In this document: positions 56,847-64,000 of the stretch, piece after piece | How the letters are laid out: every line of letters begins with the position of its first letter | How positions within the stretch are numbered: position 1 is the first letter of the stretch | Source: Breznakia pachnodae | GTDB taxonomy: Bacteria; Bacillota_I; Bacilli_A; Erysipelotrichales; Erysipelotrichaceae | Length of the DNA stretch: 64,000 nucleotides | Direction of reading: 5' to 3' | Assembly (NCBI RefSeq): GCF_030814225.1 | Contig: NZ_JAUSUR010000001.1 | Span: forward strand, 1,054,001-1,118,000 | Program-made: the position numbers and the translations under genes | The notes under the pieces: model-generated | The model's database searches: none | Seen by the model: only the letters and a program-made list of their open reading frames with translations | Told to the model about the DNA's origin: nothing

Positions 56847-56876
56847 ATTAGTCGCCATACATAAAGTTTTCGTTCA
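56847..56876 (-). promoter_or_regulatory. ECF-type promoter P4 (TGAACG-N16-CGACTAAT)
   Basis: -35 TGAACG at 56871-56876, 16-bp spacer, -10 CGACTAAT at 56847-56854, minus strand, 44 bp before sigma B2, whose ribosome binding site is GGAGGGCGA (56811-56819). The spacer sequence differs from P1-P3, so only the promoter elements are conserved. Confidence 0.8.
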
Positions 56877-56993
56877 TTTTTTTTGAATTTTTTCAAAAAG
56901 TTAAATTTATAGCTTCTACTGATATTTCATTAAGTAAGACACGACGTCAAAAAAAAAGTACCATTCATTTTTGGAACTTTTTTAAATTTATTT

Positions 56994-58094
56994 TTATGTA
57001 GTATATTTTGAATATTCATCTATTAAAGTTAGGAGTGATGGAAGCATATATTCCAGTAATTGCTGGTGCCCACAATACGCATCACTTACAAATGCTGAAT
57101 TCATCCGTTTGCAACCACCATGACAAATATTCTGGTAGCGACAGTTCTCACAAACCTTATATGTCTTCTTCTTTTCCTGAAGAAACTCCTGCATTACTTT
57201 ATTTTTCATAATTGTCTTTAGTGAGTCGTTTAGAATGTTTCCACATTTATAATTATCCATTACATAGAAGTCACAGGGATATACATCCCCGTTTGCTTCT
57301 ACCACAAACTGTGGACTGCAGAACCCTAGCATTCCACATTGATATGGAAGTTGGTCTTGTGTCATTAGCATAATATTTTCAAACAAGTTAACACTTTGCA
57401 TACTTCCTTTTTGGGCTTCCTTCAACCATAGGTCATAGTATTCTTTATAAAAGTTATAATAGTTTTCTGGAGTTAATGCTGCTGCTTCATTTTCATCCAG
57501 ATTATCTAAACAAGATATAAACTGAATATAAGATAAACGATTGGATTTAAAAAAGGAATATACTGCTTTCGCATGTTTGGATAGGGTATTGGTTAGTACA
57601 CATAGGACATTGAAACTTATATTTGCTTTCTTTAATAATTGAATGTTGTTCATAATTTGAAAGAATACAGGTTTTCCTTCTTTATCGTAGCGAAAGTAAT
57701 TGGTATTCTTTTCATAGGCATCTAATGATATTCCAACCAGAAAATCATGCTCAGCGAAGAATGTTATCCACTCATCATTTAAAGTAGTTCCATTTGTCTG
57801 AATGGAATAGTGAATGGTCTGTTGTTTCTTATTTGCAGTTACATAATCAATAAAGTTTTGAAAGTATAATAGTCCTGCAAGGGTTGGCTCTCCGCCTTGA
57901 AAGGCATAAGTAATTACTCCATCATCATCTGCATAATCTAAAGATTTTTGAATCAATACTTCCATTGTTTCTTGCTTCATTAGACCATAAGAAAAGATTT
58001 CACGATGATTACTAACATCATTATAAAAACAATATTTGCAGTTTAAATTACATAATGAAGATGCTGGTTTGATAAGTAATGAAATTGACTGCAT
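56994..58094 (-). CDS. Anaerobic sulfatase-maturating enzyme (radical SAM/SPASM)
   Basis: 366 residues, normal for anSME. Radical SAM cluster C15-x3-C19-x2-C22 (SSLCNLNCKYCFYNDVS), then the AFQGGEPTLAGL motif; C-terminal SPASM cysteines for two auxiliary clusters (QCGMLGFCSPQF, YPCDFYVMDNYKCGNI, CENCRYQNICHGGCKR). The enzyme oxidises the sulfatase active-site Cys to formylglycine. The only sulfatase in view is at 49783-51237, a Cys-type, and is its likely client. The gene is separated from it by the sigma/adhesin unit. 9 nt after the TauE-like gene, so in the GH112-TauE-anSME operon. Confidence 0.92.
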   Translation of the reverse strand: MQSISLLIKPASSLCNLNCKYCFYNDVSNHREIFSYGLMKQETMEVLIQKSLDYADDDGVITYAFQGGEPTLAGLLYFQNFIDYVTANKKQQTIHYSIQTNGTTLNDEWITFFAEHDFLVGISLDAYEKNTNYFRYDKEGKPVFFQIMNNIQLLKKANISFNVLCVLTNTLSKHAKAVYSFFKSNRLSYIQFISCLDNLDENEAAALTPENYYNFYKEYYDLWLKEAQKGSMQSVNLFENIMLMTQDQLPYQCGMLGFCSPQFVVEANGDVYPCDFYVMDNYKCGNILNDSLKTIMKNKVMQEFLQEKKKTYKVCENCRYQNICHGGCKRMNSAFVSDAYCGHQQLLEYMLPSLLTLIDEYSKYTT

Positions 58095-58103
58095 AGATTC
58101 TCC

Positions 58104-58886
58104 TTAGACAAATGCATGGTATGCATTGATTGCATTCAATAATAAGATAAGAATGATAACCATGTTGTAAACATATTCTATCACTTTTTCATTTACTTGT
58201 TTATGAATCTTTGTGCCAATAAGGCCACCTAGTAATGCTGCTGGCAAAATAAAGAAAAGAATATTTAAATCTTGCGATAAGATGGAAGTAGTAAATATTG
58301 CTAATAATAAGGATGTTAATTGTGAGAAGACAATTGTTATTAGTGAGTATACGGCTGCCTGTTTTATTGTACATGAGAAGAATAGAATGAAGACAGCTAC
58401 GTTTAATGGACCTCCTCCAATTCCGATGAAACTGGAAATTGTACCTAGAAATAGTCCAACAAAAAGGATTGTCAGTTTATTGTTTATATGAAACTTTTTA
58501 AATTCAAAAATAGAATTCGCTAACACAAACAATAAAATTAAAACAAGGATACAGGCTTGCATTCCTTTCATCATATCATTGGATATGATTGTTAAGAAGA
58601 ACTTAAACAGGTTACTTCCTATAAAACCACCTAGAATACTTCCACTGATTACATACAACAACATTGAAGAATTTGATAATTGTAATTCTTTATTTCGAAT
58701 ATGTTTGGAAGTTGAATATAAAGACATGGTTAATACGGCACAACCCGACAAAAAACTAATGGTTTCTACACTATGAATATTTAATGCATCAAAGCTTGGT
58801 TTTATGATAACCCCTCCACCAATTCCACTAATTGCACCAATACAGGTTGCAAGAAATACTACAATGCTATAAATTATCTCACTCAT
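58104..58886 (-). CDS. TauE/SafE family sulfite/sulfoanion exporter
   Basis: 260 residues with about eight hydrophobic segments and the two TauE repeats, each with a Gly-rich motif: GAISGIGGGVIIKP near the N-terminus and SFIGIGGGPLNVAVFI in the middle. Family members export sulfite, sulfoacetate or related anions. Between GH112 and anSME, the obvious idea is removal of sulfate or sulfite released by sulfatase action; this is inferred from neighbourhood. Confidence 0.85.
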   Translation of the reverse strand: MSEIIYSIVVFLATCIGAISGIGGGVIIKPSFDALNIHSVETISFLSGCAVLTMSLYSTSKHIRNKELQLSNSSMLLYVISGSILGGFIGSNLFKFFLTIISNDMMKGMQACILVLILLFVLANSIFEFKKFHINNKLTILFVGLFLGTISSFIGIGGGPLNVAVFILFFSCTIKQAAVYSLITIVFSQLTSLLLAIFTTSILSQDLNILFFILPAALLGGLIGTKIHKQVNEKVIEYVYNMVIILILLLNAINAYHAFV

Positions 58887-58906
58887 AAAACCTCCCTATT
58901 TTATAA

Positions 58907-58929
58907 AAGGATGTCCTAATGACATCCTT
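58907..58929 (-). terminator. Hairpin between GH112 and exporter genes
   Basis: 9-bp perfect stem AAGGATGTC / GACATCCTT with a 5-nt loop, overlapping the GH112 stop codon, with TTTTATAAAAT after it on minus. With the downstream genes so close, it may be a partial terminator that lowers exporter and anSME expression. Confidence 0.55.
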
Positions 58930-61090
58930 ACATTTCAAACCAACGAATTTCTGATTCTTCTAAAGTGATATCAAAACTGGTTCCATCACCTTTATAAACC
59001 ACTGTACTTTGTGCTTCGTATGTATTGTTTACTACACAATAACTGTTCGTACTTGGATATACATTCACTTCTACATTATAGTTATCTGCATACCATCGTT
59101 TTATTTCATCTTCTTTTGATGCTGCATAGTAGAGTGAACGATACAGTAATCTTGTATTTTCAAAGTTAAATGGTAAACCACTCATATAAACTGCTCTACC
59201 TTTGCCATACGTGTTACTGGCAAGATTGATGTGCTTGTTTGTTTTACGAATAACAGTTGTGTCATCAAACGCATACACATGTTGGATTTTCTCTCCAAGA
59301 TCTAAATCTTTCGGTAATCCTTCTAAGATAAAGTGTTCTTTCTCTTCCCAGTTATATTTATCATAAGATAGGGTAAAACCTAATTCTTTATCTACACCCA
59401 ATACATCATATAACTGGAAGTATCTTCCTTCCTTATGATAAGCACTTGGTTCACCAATACCAATGAATCCATTTCCTTCATAAATATATTCACGAACGCG
59501 TTTTACTATCGTTTCATTTGCCCAATAGTTACCACCACTGAATGCAGTGTAGGCATCTCCTACATTAAGGATCACTCCTGCTTTGTTTAGTACTTCATTA
59601 TCATTCAAAAGGTCATCAAAGCTAATAAATTCAACATCCACAGGAAGACCACTTAATGCTTCTAATACTCCTTCATAAATTCTAGTTTCTGGATATTCTA
59701 ATGCATGAGCTACCATATGGCTACCCCAACTTCTTAGTTTACCCCAGCTGTTTAATACATATACTTTAAATGGAGCTACATACGGTTGATGATTTGCGAC
59801 TTTTGAATAGAGTGCACGAAACTCATCTGTAACCTTCTCCACATAATCTATGAAATCTGGAAACTTTAGTGCAAGTTTCAGATATCCACCATAACCAATT
59901 CGATCCACTGGTTTACGAAGTAATGCTCTACGAGCAGTTACCCAATTGACCTTTGCTTCTTTCATTGGATCCCCACCTTCATAGAAGGTATCAGGGAAGA
60001 AGTATGGAAGCAATCTTCCTTCGCTATATTTAAGTCCTGGTATTTCAGAAATCAGACGTAGTGTCATTCCATTTCCTACTGAACCAACTACGGAATCCAA
60101 TCCTAATTCTTTGAAGTATTTACCATAAGGTTCGGTTCCTATCCAATGATCTCCCAGAAACATCATTGCTTCTTTTTTTGCATCATGAGTTAAGTCAATA
60201 AACACTTTCATCAACTCTGCTACTTCACGTTGTTGAAAATCTAAGAAGTCTTTAAACTCTTTGGTAGGAACGACAAAGTTTGAACTATGATATCCCTGGT
60301 TAATAATATACTCTGGTCGAAATTTATATCCCACTTCTTTTTCAAAACGTTCCAAGATATATGGACTTACGCTTGCACTGTAACCAAACCAATCGACAAA
60401 CGTTTCTCTTGCATACTCATCAAACACCAATGTGAACTGATGGAAAAACGTAGTAAAACGAATTACATCAATTTCTTTGTGTTCTTCCAAATAATGTTTA
60501 AACTTATTAATTGCATATTCTTTGGTCTTTGGTTGACGAACATCATATGTCATCTGACGATCTTCTCCCTGCCAGTCATTTGTAAGTGAATTGTACATAT
60601 GAACAGGATCCCAAATAATAAACGCTAAAAAACTTACGGTATATGCATGAAAAATATCCACCTTATGAAGAACGACTTCTTTGGTTGTTTCATCATAATC
60701 CCATTCGCTTGGATCCACTACATCACCTGTAGTACGATCAATTACTTCCCACCAGCGTTTAATGTCATCAATAGTATTTACTTGTAATTGTTTATCATAA
60801 AAATGTTTCATTAAAGGAATTCTTAACACATCATCTACTGCAGTATAAAATCTACTCATCAGATACATTTGTTGAATTTCTTCAGGATTCTGTTTTGCCC
60901 ACTCATTATCTTTTCTGGTTGTATAATATGTTGCATATCGTTTGATATCCATTGATTTTAATTCATCTGGCATATCCGTTCCATCACAGTCACGAATAGC
61001 ATCTGCTCCCCACTTTTCAATAAGTGAAAGCGTATCATCTATTACATCTACATCTGTAGGAATTGTCACTTGACCTTTATTTTTTGTCAT
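58928..61090 (-). CDS. GH112 1,3-beta-galactosyl-N-acetylhexosamine phosphorylase
   Basis: 720 residues, the usual length. Typical GH112 features: the N-terminus VTIPTDVDVIDDTLSLIEKWGADAIRDCDGTD, including the catalytic-region 'DCDGTD'; DWQGEDRQMTYDVRQP; GDHWIGTEPYGKYF; and the 'ILNVGDAYTAFSGGNYW' domain. It phosphorolyses galacto-N-biose or lacto-N-biose to Gal-1-P and the free N-acetylhexosamine, in the cytoplasm (no signal peptide). First gene of the operon with TauE and anSME, and divergent from an AraC regulator. The preference for GalNAc or GlcNAc cannot be read off. The sugar importer at 45131-49569 could supply it. Confidence 0.93.
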   Translation of the reverse strand: MTKNKGQVTIPTDVDVIDDTLSLIEKWGADAIRDCDGTDMPDELKSMDIKRYATYYTTRKDNEWAKQNPEEIQQMYLMSRFYTAVDDVLRIPLMKHFYDKQLQVNTIDDIKRWWEVIDRTTGDVVDPSEWDYDETTKEVVLHKVDIFHAYTVSFLAFIIWDPVHMYNSLTNDWQGEDRQMTYDVRQPKTKEYAINKFKHYLEEHKEIDVIRFTTFFHQFTLVFDEYARETFVDWFGYSASVSPYILERFEKEVGYKFRPEYIINQGYHSSNFVVPTKEFKDFLDFQQREVAELMKVFIDLTHDAKKEAMMFLGDHWIGTEPYGKYFKELGLDSVVGSVGNGMTLRLISEIPGLKYSEGRLLPYFFPDTFYEGGDPMKEAKVNWVTARRALLRKPVDRIGYGGYLKLALKFPDFIDYVEKVTDEFRALYSKVANHQPYVAPFKVYVLNSWGKLRSWGSHMVAHALEYPETRIYEGVLEALSGLPVDVEFISFDDLLNDNEVLNKAGVILNVGDAYTAFSGGNYWANETIVKRVREYIYEGNGFIGIGEPSAYHKEGRYFQLYDVLGVDKELGFTLSYDKYNWEEKEHFILEGLPKDLDLGEKIQHVYAFDDTTVIRKTNKHINLASNTYGKGRAVYMSGLPFNFENTRLLYRSLYYAASKEDEIKRWYADNYNVEVNVYPSTNSYCVVNNTYEAQSTVVYKGDGTSFDITLEESEIRWFEM

Positions 61091-61114
61091 TTAAAGTTCC
61101 TCCATCTCAAGCAT

Positions 61115-61143
61115 ATTCTACAAACAAAAAATAAGAGCGTCAA
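61115..61143 (-). promoter_or_regulatory. SigmaA-type promoter of the GH112 operon
   Basis: Minus strand TTGACG (61138-61143), exactly 17-bp spacer, TAGAAT (61115-61120), each one base off consensus. 25 bp from the -10 to the GH112 start codon. Confidence 0.75.
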
Positions 61144-61170
61144 TATGCCTAAAGCCCCATAAATAAAGGA

Positions 61171-61254
61171 GAAAAACAATATATCTAAAAAATATCAAAA
61201 AACAGGCGTTAAAACCTGTATATTGTTCATTTTTTAGGTATATTGTTCATTTTT
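61171..61254. promoter_or_regulatory. AraC-type operator repeats between GH112 and AraC genes
   Basis: GTATATTGTTCATTTTT occurs twice in direct orientation, 61218-61234 and 61238-61254, offset by exactly 20 bp (two helical turns). An inverted third copy of the core TATATTGTT is at 61175-61183. This array lies upstream of the GH112 -35 and of the AraC gene start, the arrangement expected for an AraC-family activator. A small ACAGG/CCTGT dyad (61202-61219) lies just left of the first repeat. Confidence 0.65.
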
Positions 61255-61321
61255 CGAAATTTCAATATTTCTTGTTTTATTCGAATTGATTTATATTATA
61301 ATAAATGTGAAGGGAGTTCTT

Positions 61322-62182
61322 ATGAGTAATTACAGATATCAGTTAAAAGAAAAGAAAGCTGAAAAAATGAATATGCGTCTGTTGTATATATCACAGGCAC
61401 GTTATGATACCGATTGGCATAGCATCAAACATATGCATCACTTTACCGAATTATTTTATGTAATGAATGGATCAGGTGAGTTCTTAGTTGAAAACTCTCG
61501 TTTTAAAGTATCTCAAGATGACTTAATAATTATCAACCCAAATGTATCACACACAGAGGTTGGTCATGCGGATGATGATGTATTTGAGTATATTGTTTTA
61601 GGAATAGATGGATTACAGTTTGTAAGTGAAGATGGTAAAAGTTCTAGCAGTTATAGTTTACATAACTATCAGGAGTTTAAACATGAAGTATTATTCTATT
61701 TACGTACGCTTGTGCTTGAAGCTCAGGCAAAGGATGAAAGTTATGAGCCAATCTGTCAGAACTTATTAGAAATTCTTATTCTAAATATGGTAAGAAGAAC
61801 TAAGAAAAAACTTACGTTTGCTCCTACTAAAAAGATATCAAAGGAATGTAAGTTTATTGAACAATACATTGATGAGCATTTCCGAGAAGATATTACATTA
61901 GAAAAACTAAGTCAGTTAACGTATTTGAATAAATATTATATTGTCCATGTATTTAAAAATTATAAAGGAATCTCTCCTATTAACTATATGATTTCAAAAC
62001 GAATGGAAGAAGCAAAGAGTTTGCTAGCTACTACAAACTTCTCTGTATCTAAGATATCTGATATTACTGGTTTCTCATCTCAATCCTATTTCTCTCAAGT
62101 ATTTAAGAAAGAAACCAATAAATCTCCTAACCAGTATCGTCGTTCTCCAGATAAACCAGAGAATGAATCCGATCGTAAATAA
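61322..62182 (+). CDS. AraC-family regulator with N-terminal cupin domain
   Basis: 286 residues from ATG 61322 (GAAGGGAG, 5 nt). N-terminal cupin sensor (HMHHFTELFYVMNGSGEFLVE.. IINPNVSHTEVG), where the metal/sugar-binding pocket lies; C-terminal two-HTH AraC domain (ITLEKLSQLTYLNKYYIVHVFKNYKGISP; FSVSKISDITGFSSQSYFSQVFKKETNKSP). Divergent from GH112-TauE-anSME, its probable target. Ends at a strong terminator. Inducer may be a galacto-N-biose-type sugar; inference. Confidence 0.9.
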   Translation: MSNYRYQLKEKKAEKMNMRLLYISQARYDTDWHSIKHMHHFTELFYVMNGSGEFLVENSRFKVSQDDLIIINPNVSHTEVGHADDDVFEYIVLGIDGLQFVSEDGKSSSSYSLHNYQEFKHEVLFYLRTLVLEAQAKDESYEPICQNLLEILILNMVRRTKKKLTFAPTKKISKECKFIEQYIDEHFREDITLEKLSQLTYLNKYYIVHVFKNYKGISPINYMISKRMEEAKSLLATTNFSVSKISDITGFSSQSYFSQVFKKETNKSPNQYRRSPDKPENESDRK

Positions 62183-62185
62183 ACC

Positions 62186-62224
62186 AAAAGAAATATGAAA
62201 CTTTAGAGGTCTCATATTTCTTTT
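62186..62224. terminator. Bidirectional terminator after AraC gene
   Basis: 13-bp perfect stem AAAAGAAATATGA / TCATATTTCTTTT with a 13-nt loop and T-rich tail; A-rich left side. Also serves the convergent gene at 62226-62834. Confidence 0.85.
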
Positions 62225-62225
62225 T

Positions 62226-62834
62226 CTATTTATTCGTAATTTTTAGATCTCTAAAATAACCTTCAGTTCCAATATCAACCCATAATCCAATTGCACCAGA
62301 AGCATCTTTACCATGCTTTAAGTCATTAACAATTAAGGTTGGTTGAGTAGCTCCATTCACATACAACTTCGCATGTTCTCCCTCTACTACAATCTTTACA
62401 TCAATCCACTCATCTAATCCAATATCTGTATAGGATTCATACATCCCTGGTGCTTCCTTTCGAAAGTGATTAAACTTATAATCTGGATAAGAAAAGTATT
62501 GAGTAGATGAATTCCTTCTTGATTGTATTTCACAACGTCCATTGATTGGACGAACATAAATTCCTTCAAACATACTATTATCCTCATTGATTCGAAATGT
62601 TATTCCAATAAATCCTCTGGCATAATCTGGTGCATCAGGCAGTAATCGACTATATAATTTTACTTCAATCGTTCCATTTTGAAACTCGATATCTTTTACT
62701 CTCGCATAGGTTGGTTCATCAACTTCAATAACTGATGCATCCTTTATTACTTGTAATGCATCATATCCATTGATTTTATTATCACTTATATGTGTCTGAA
62801 TCGCTTCAACATTACTTGTATTAATATCAATCAT
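62226..62834 (-). CDS. Concanavalin-like (DUF1080-type) domain protein
   Basis: 202 residues, all strand: IEFQNGTIEVKLYSRLLPDA, GFIGITFRINED, EGIYVRPINGRC, EWIDVKIVVEGEHAKLYVNG, GAIGLWVDIGTEGYFRDLKI. This is the jelly-roll of the DUF1080/3-keto-disaccharide hydrolase-like and LamG families. No signal peptide, so it acts inside the cell or with other proteins. AAGGAGGGG precedes the ATG. Follows the PRD regulator gene by 90 bp and may be under its control. Could be a sugar-binding module or a small lyase/hydrolase; function unknown. Confidence 0.7.
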   Translation of the reverse strand: MIDINTSNVEAIQTHISDNKINGYDALQVIKDASVIEVDEPTYARVKDIEFQNGTIEVKLYSRLLPDAPDYARGFIGITFRINEDNSMFEGIYVRPINGRCEIQSRRNSSTQYFSYPDYKFNHFRKEAPGMYESYTDIGLDEWIDVKIVVEGEHAKLYVNGATQPTLIVNDLKHGKDASGAIGLWVDIGTEGYFRDLKITNK

Positions 62835-62924
62835 TCTTACCCCTCCTTGTAATTCTCTATACTTAAATTAACGTATATATTACTTCATTACAAGTAGGCA
62901 CCTTTTTGTAAGTATGGGTATACT

Positions 62925-64000
62925 TTAATTAAACTCAGGTAAAATTGCAGTTCTCATTAAACTTATAAAATTATCATATGTTAAGTTGTTTAATAACTTA
63001 TGAATTAATTTATCATTTGATACTAATAACGATATATAATGCCAGAACTGAAACGCTTTTGGATTATTCATTTCTGTACATACCATAATAATGATTTGTA
63101 CTTTCTGATTTTCTCCCCAATCAATTTCATTTTCTAATAATGCTAATGCCACAAAGGTTTCTTTTGTAATTGGCGACAGCGGATGGGGCATGGCAATCTT
63201 TGAACCATAATAAGTATTTCCAATATCTTCTCTTTCTAGGACTGACTTCTTAAACTTATGATCCAAATCAAAGTGTTCTTTTGATAATTTAAATAACTTA
63301 TTTAAAACATCTTCTTTATTCTTTGCTTTTCCAATAAAGACCAAGTCTTTATCTAACTTTGATAATACACTCTCTGCACTTGTAAATCCATACAGTGCAT
63401 GATTGATTCGTACATAATCTTCATCATTTGGAAATAAACCTATCTTCACTACTGCGCCACTATAACGATCATCTTCAAACGCATCTGTAGTAAAAATTGC
63501 ATCATAATTTGATAAATCCTTGATTGCTTCATTCGGTCTTACAAAACTTAAACTTTCAATCTGATTCTTAAACCAGTGCATGAACTTTTGTCGAATTAAA
63601 ATCGTTTCAGACTGACGAAGTGAAGTTATAATCAAAATATTCTTCGCATCTTCCTCGGTCTTTAGACTATCTAAACTATAGTTAAAATATAAAGATAAGA
63701 AAGTAATCTCATCATCTGATACCTTAAGTGCATATTTTTGTTGAATCAGTAAAGTGAAGTAAGAAGCAACATCAGTAGCTAATGGAAAAGAAACTTTAAT
63801 TTCTTTTGCCATTTTACTTTTCTGTTGCATCCCATAACGGACACGATTCAGTAAAGGTACAAGATGAAGGGATAATGATATCTTTAAATCTACATCATTC
63901 GTAAAATCAACATTAAATTCATTCTTAATCTTTTCTAATGATTCTTGTATAAAAGTATTGGTTTCCTTTGATATCAAAGTATCCTGATCATATTCACTCT
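62925..64000 (-). CDS. PRD-domain regulator, 5' end cut by window edge
   Basis: The frame stays open to the edge; no real start is visible (the apparent first residue near 63977 is a TTG without ribosome binding site). About 358 residues remain: the end of PRD2 (ISLHLVPLLNRVRYG with conserved His; the later LSLYFNYSL has Tyr where LHI is usual), an EIIB-like region without Cys (NILIITSLRQSETIL), and a complete EIIA domain with H in SKIAMPHPLSPIT. A LicR/MtlR-type activator; its HTH domains and target operon lie outside, apart from the possible downstream target at 62226-62834. Confidence 0.8.
   Translation of the reverse strand, partial: SEYDQDTLISKETNTFIQESLEKIKNEFNVDFTNDVDLKISLSLHLVPLLNRVRYGMQQKSKMAKEIKVSFPLATDVASYFTLLIQQKYALKVSDDEITFLSLYFNYSLDSLKTEEDAKNILIITSLRQSETILIRQKFMHWFKNQIESLSFVRPNEAIKDLSNYDAIFTTDAFEDDRYSGAVVKIGLFPNDEDYVRINHALYGFTSAESVLSKLDKDLVFIGKAKNKEDVLNKLFKLSKEHFDLDHKFKKSVLEREDIGNTYYGSKIAMPHPLSPITKETFVALALLENEIDWGENQKVQIIIMVCTEMNNPKAFQFWHYISLLVSNDKLIHKLLNNLTYDNFISLMRTAILPEFN

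Noticed and set aside
61018..61031. cre-like TGAAAGCG inside the GH112 gene
   Set aside because: The right half does not match the consensus and it lies within coding sequence.
62925..63977. Complete 350-codon regulator starting at 63977
   Set aside because: The first codon is TTG with no ribosome binding site and the frame is open to the window edge; HTH and PRD1 domains are missing, so the gene is cut by the edge.

Overview
The window is AT-rich, chromosome-like DNA from a low-GC Gram-positive bacterium (AGGAGG-type ribosome binding sites, CcpA-type cre sites, many PTS operons with PRD regulators). The gene content suggests an anaerobic, mucus- or gut-associated Firmicute, perhaps of the Erysipelotrichia: an anaerobic sulfatase-maturating enzyme, GH112 galactosyl-HexNAc phosphorylase, cohesin/dockerin glycosidase and many wall adhesins. 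That placement is inference. I see no rRNA, tRNA, CRISPR array, transposase or phage gene.

Layout. 1-3200: small housekeeping-type genes (GNAT acetyltransferases, TIM-barrel isomerase, NlpC/P60-like hydrolase). 3300-8800: a Lac/Cel-family PTS operon with a GH1 6-phospho-glycosidase and a divergent PRD regulator. 8880-9850: quinone oxidoreductase. 9890-16000: a Fru-family PTS with a second GH1 enzyme, GDSL esterase and ROK kinase, and a divergent AraC regulator. 16300-22930: a Fru-family PTS with GH38 alpha-mannosidase and a PRD regulator. 23400-30450: a lipoprotein and a 1892-residue surface GH31 glycosidase. 30600-43200: three sigma-factor/surface-protein gene pairs. 43300-45100: small membrane protein, HAD phosphatase, methyltransferase. 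45130-51240: a sugar ABC importer and a divergent cytoplasmic sulfatase. 51270-56880: a fourth sigma/adhesin pair. 56990-64000: anSME, sulfite/sulfate exporter-like permease, GH112, AraC regulator, a concanavalin-like protein and a PRD regulator cut by the window edge.

The most striking content is a repeated regulatory module. Four ECF-type sigma factors (32777-34156, 34356-35675, 41722-43065, 55493-56803) each carry a C-terminal transmembrane segment and an extracytoplasmic Ig-like domain. Each lies next to a large secreted, wall-anchor-like protein: two with plant-type leucine-rich repeats, one beta-helix/pilin-like, one with MucBP-like repeats. Four promoter-like sites with identical geometry (TGAACG, exactly 16 bp, CGACTAAT, all on the minus strand) precede the first gene of each unit, and each of those genes also has the same extended ribosome binding site, GGAGGGCGA. 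This looks like a membrane-tethered sigma system that senses something at the envelope and switches surface adhesins. I know of no characterised example of this arrangement.

The metabolic genes form a host-glycan theme: extracellular GH31 trimming, ABC import, cytoplasmic desulfation (sulfatase matured by anSME, with the TauE-like permease possibly exporting the released anion) and phosphorolysis by GH112. The PTS/GH1 and PTS/GH38 operons handle phosphorylated glucosides and mannosides.
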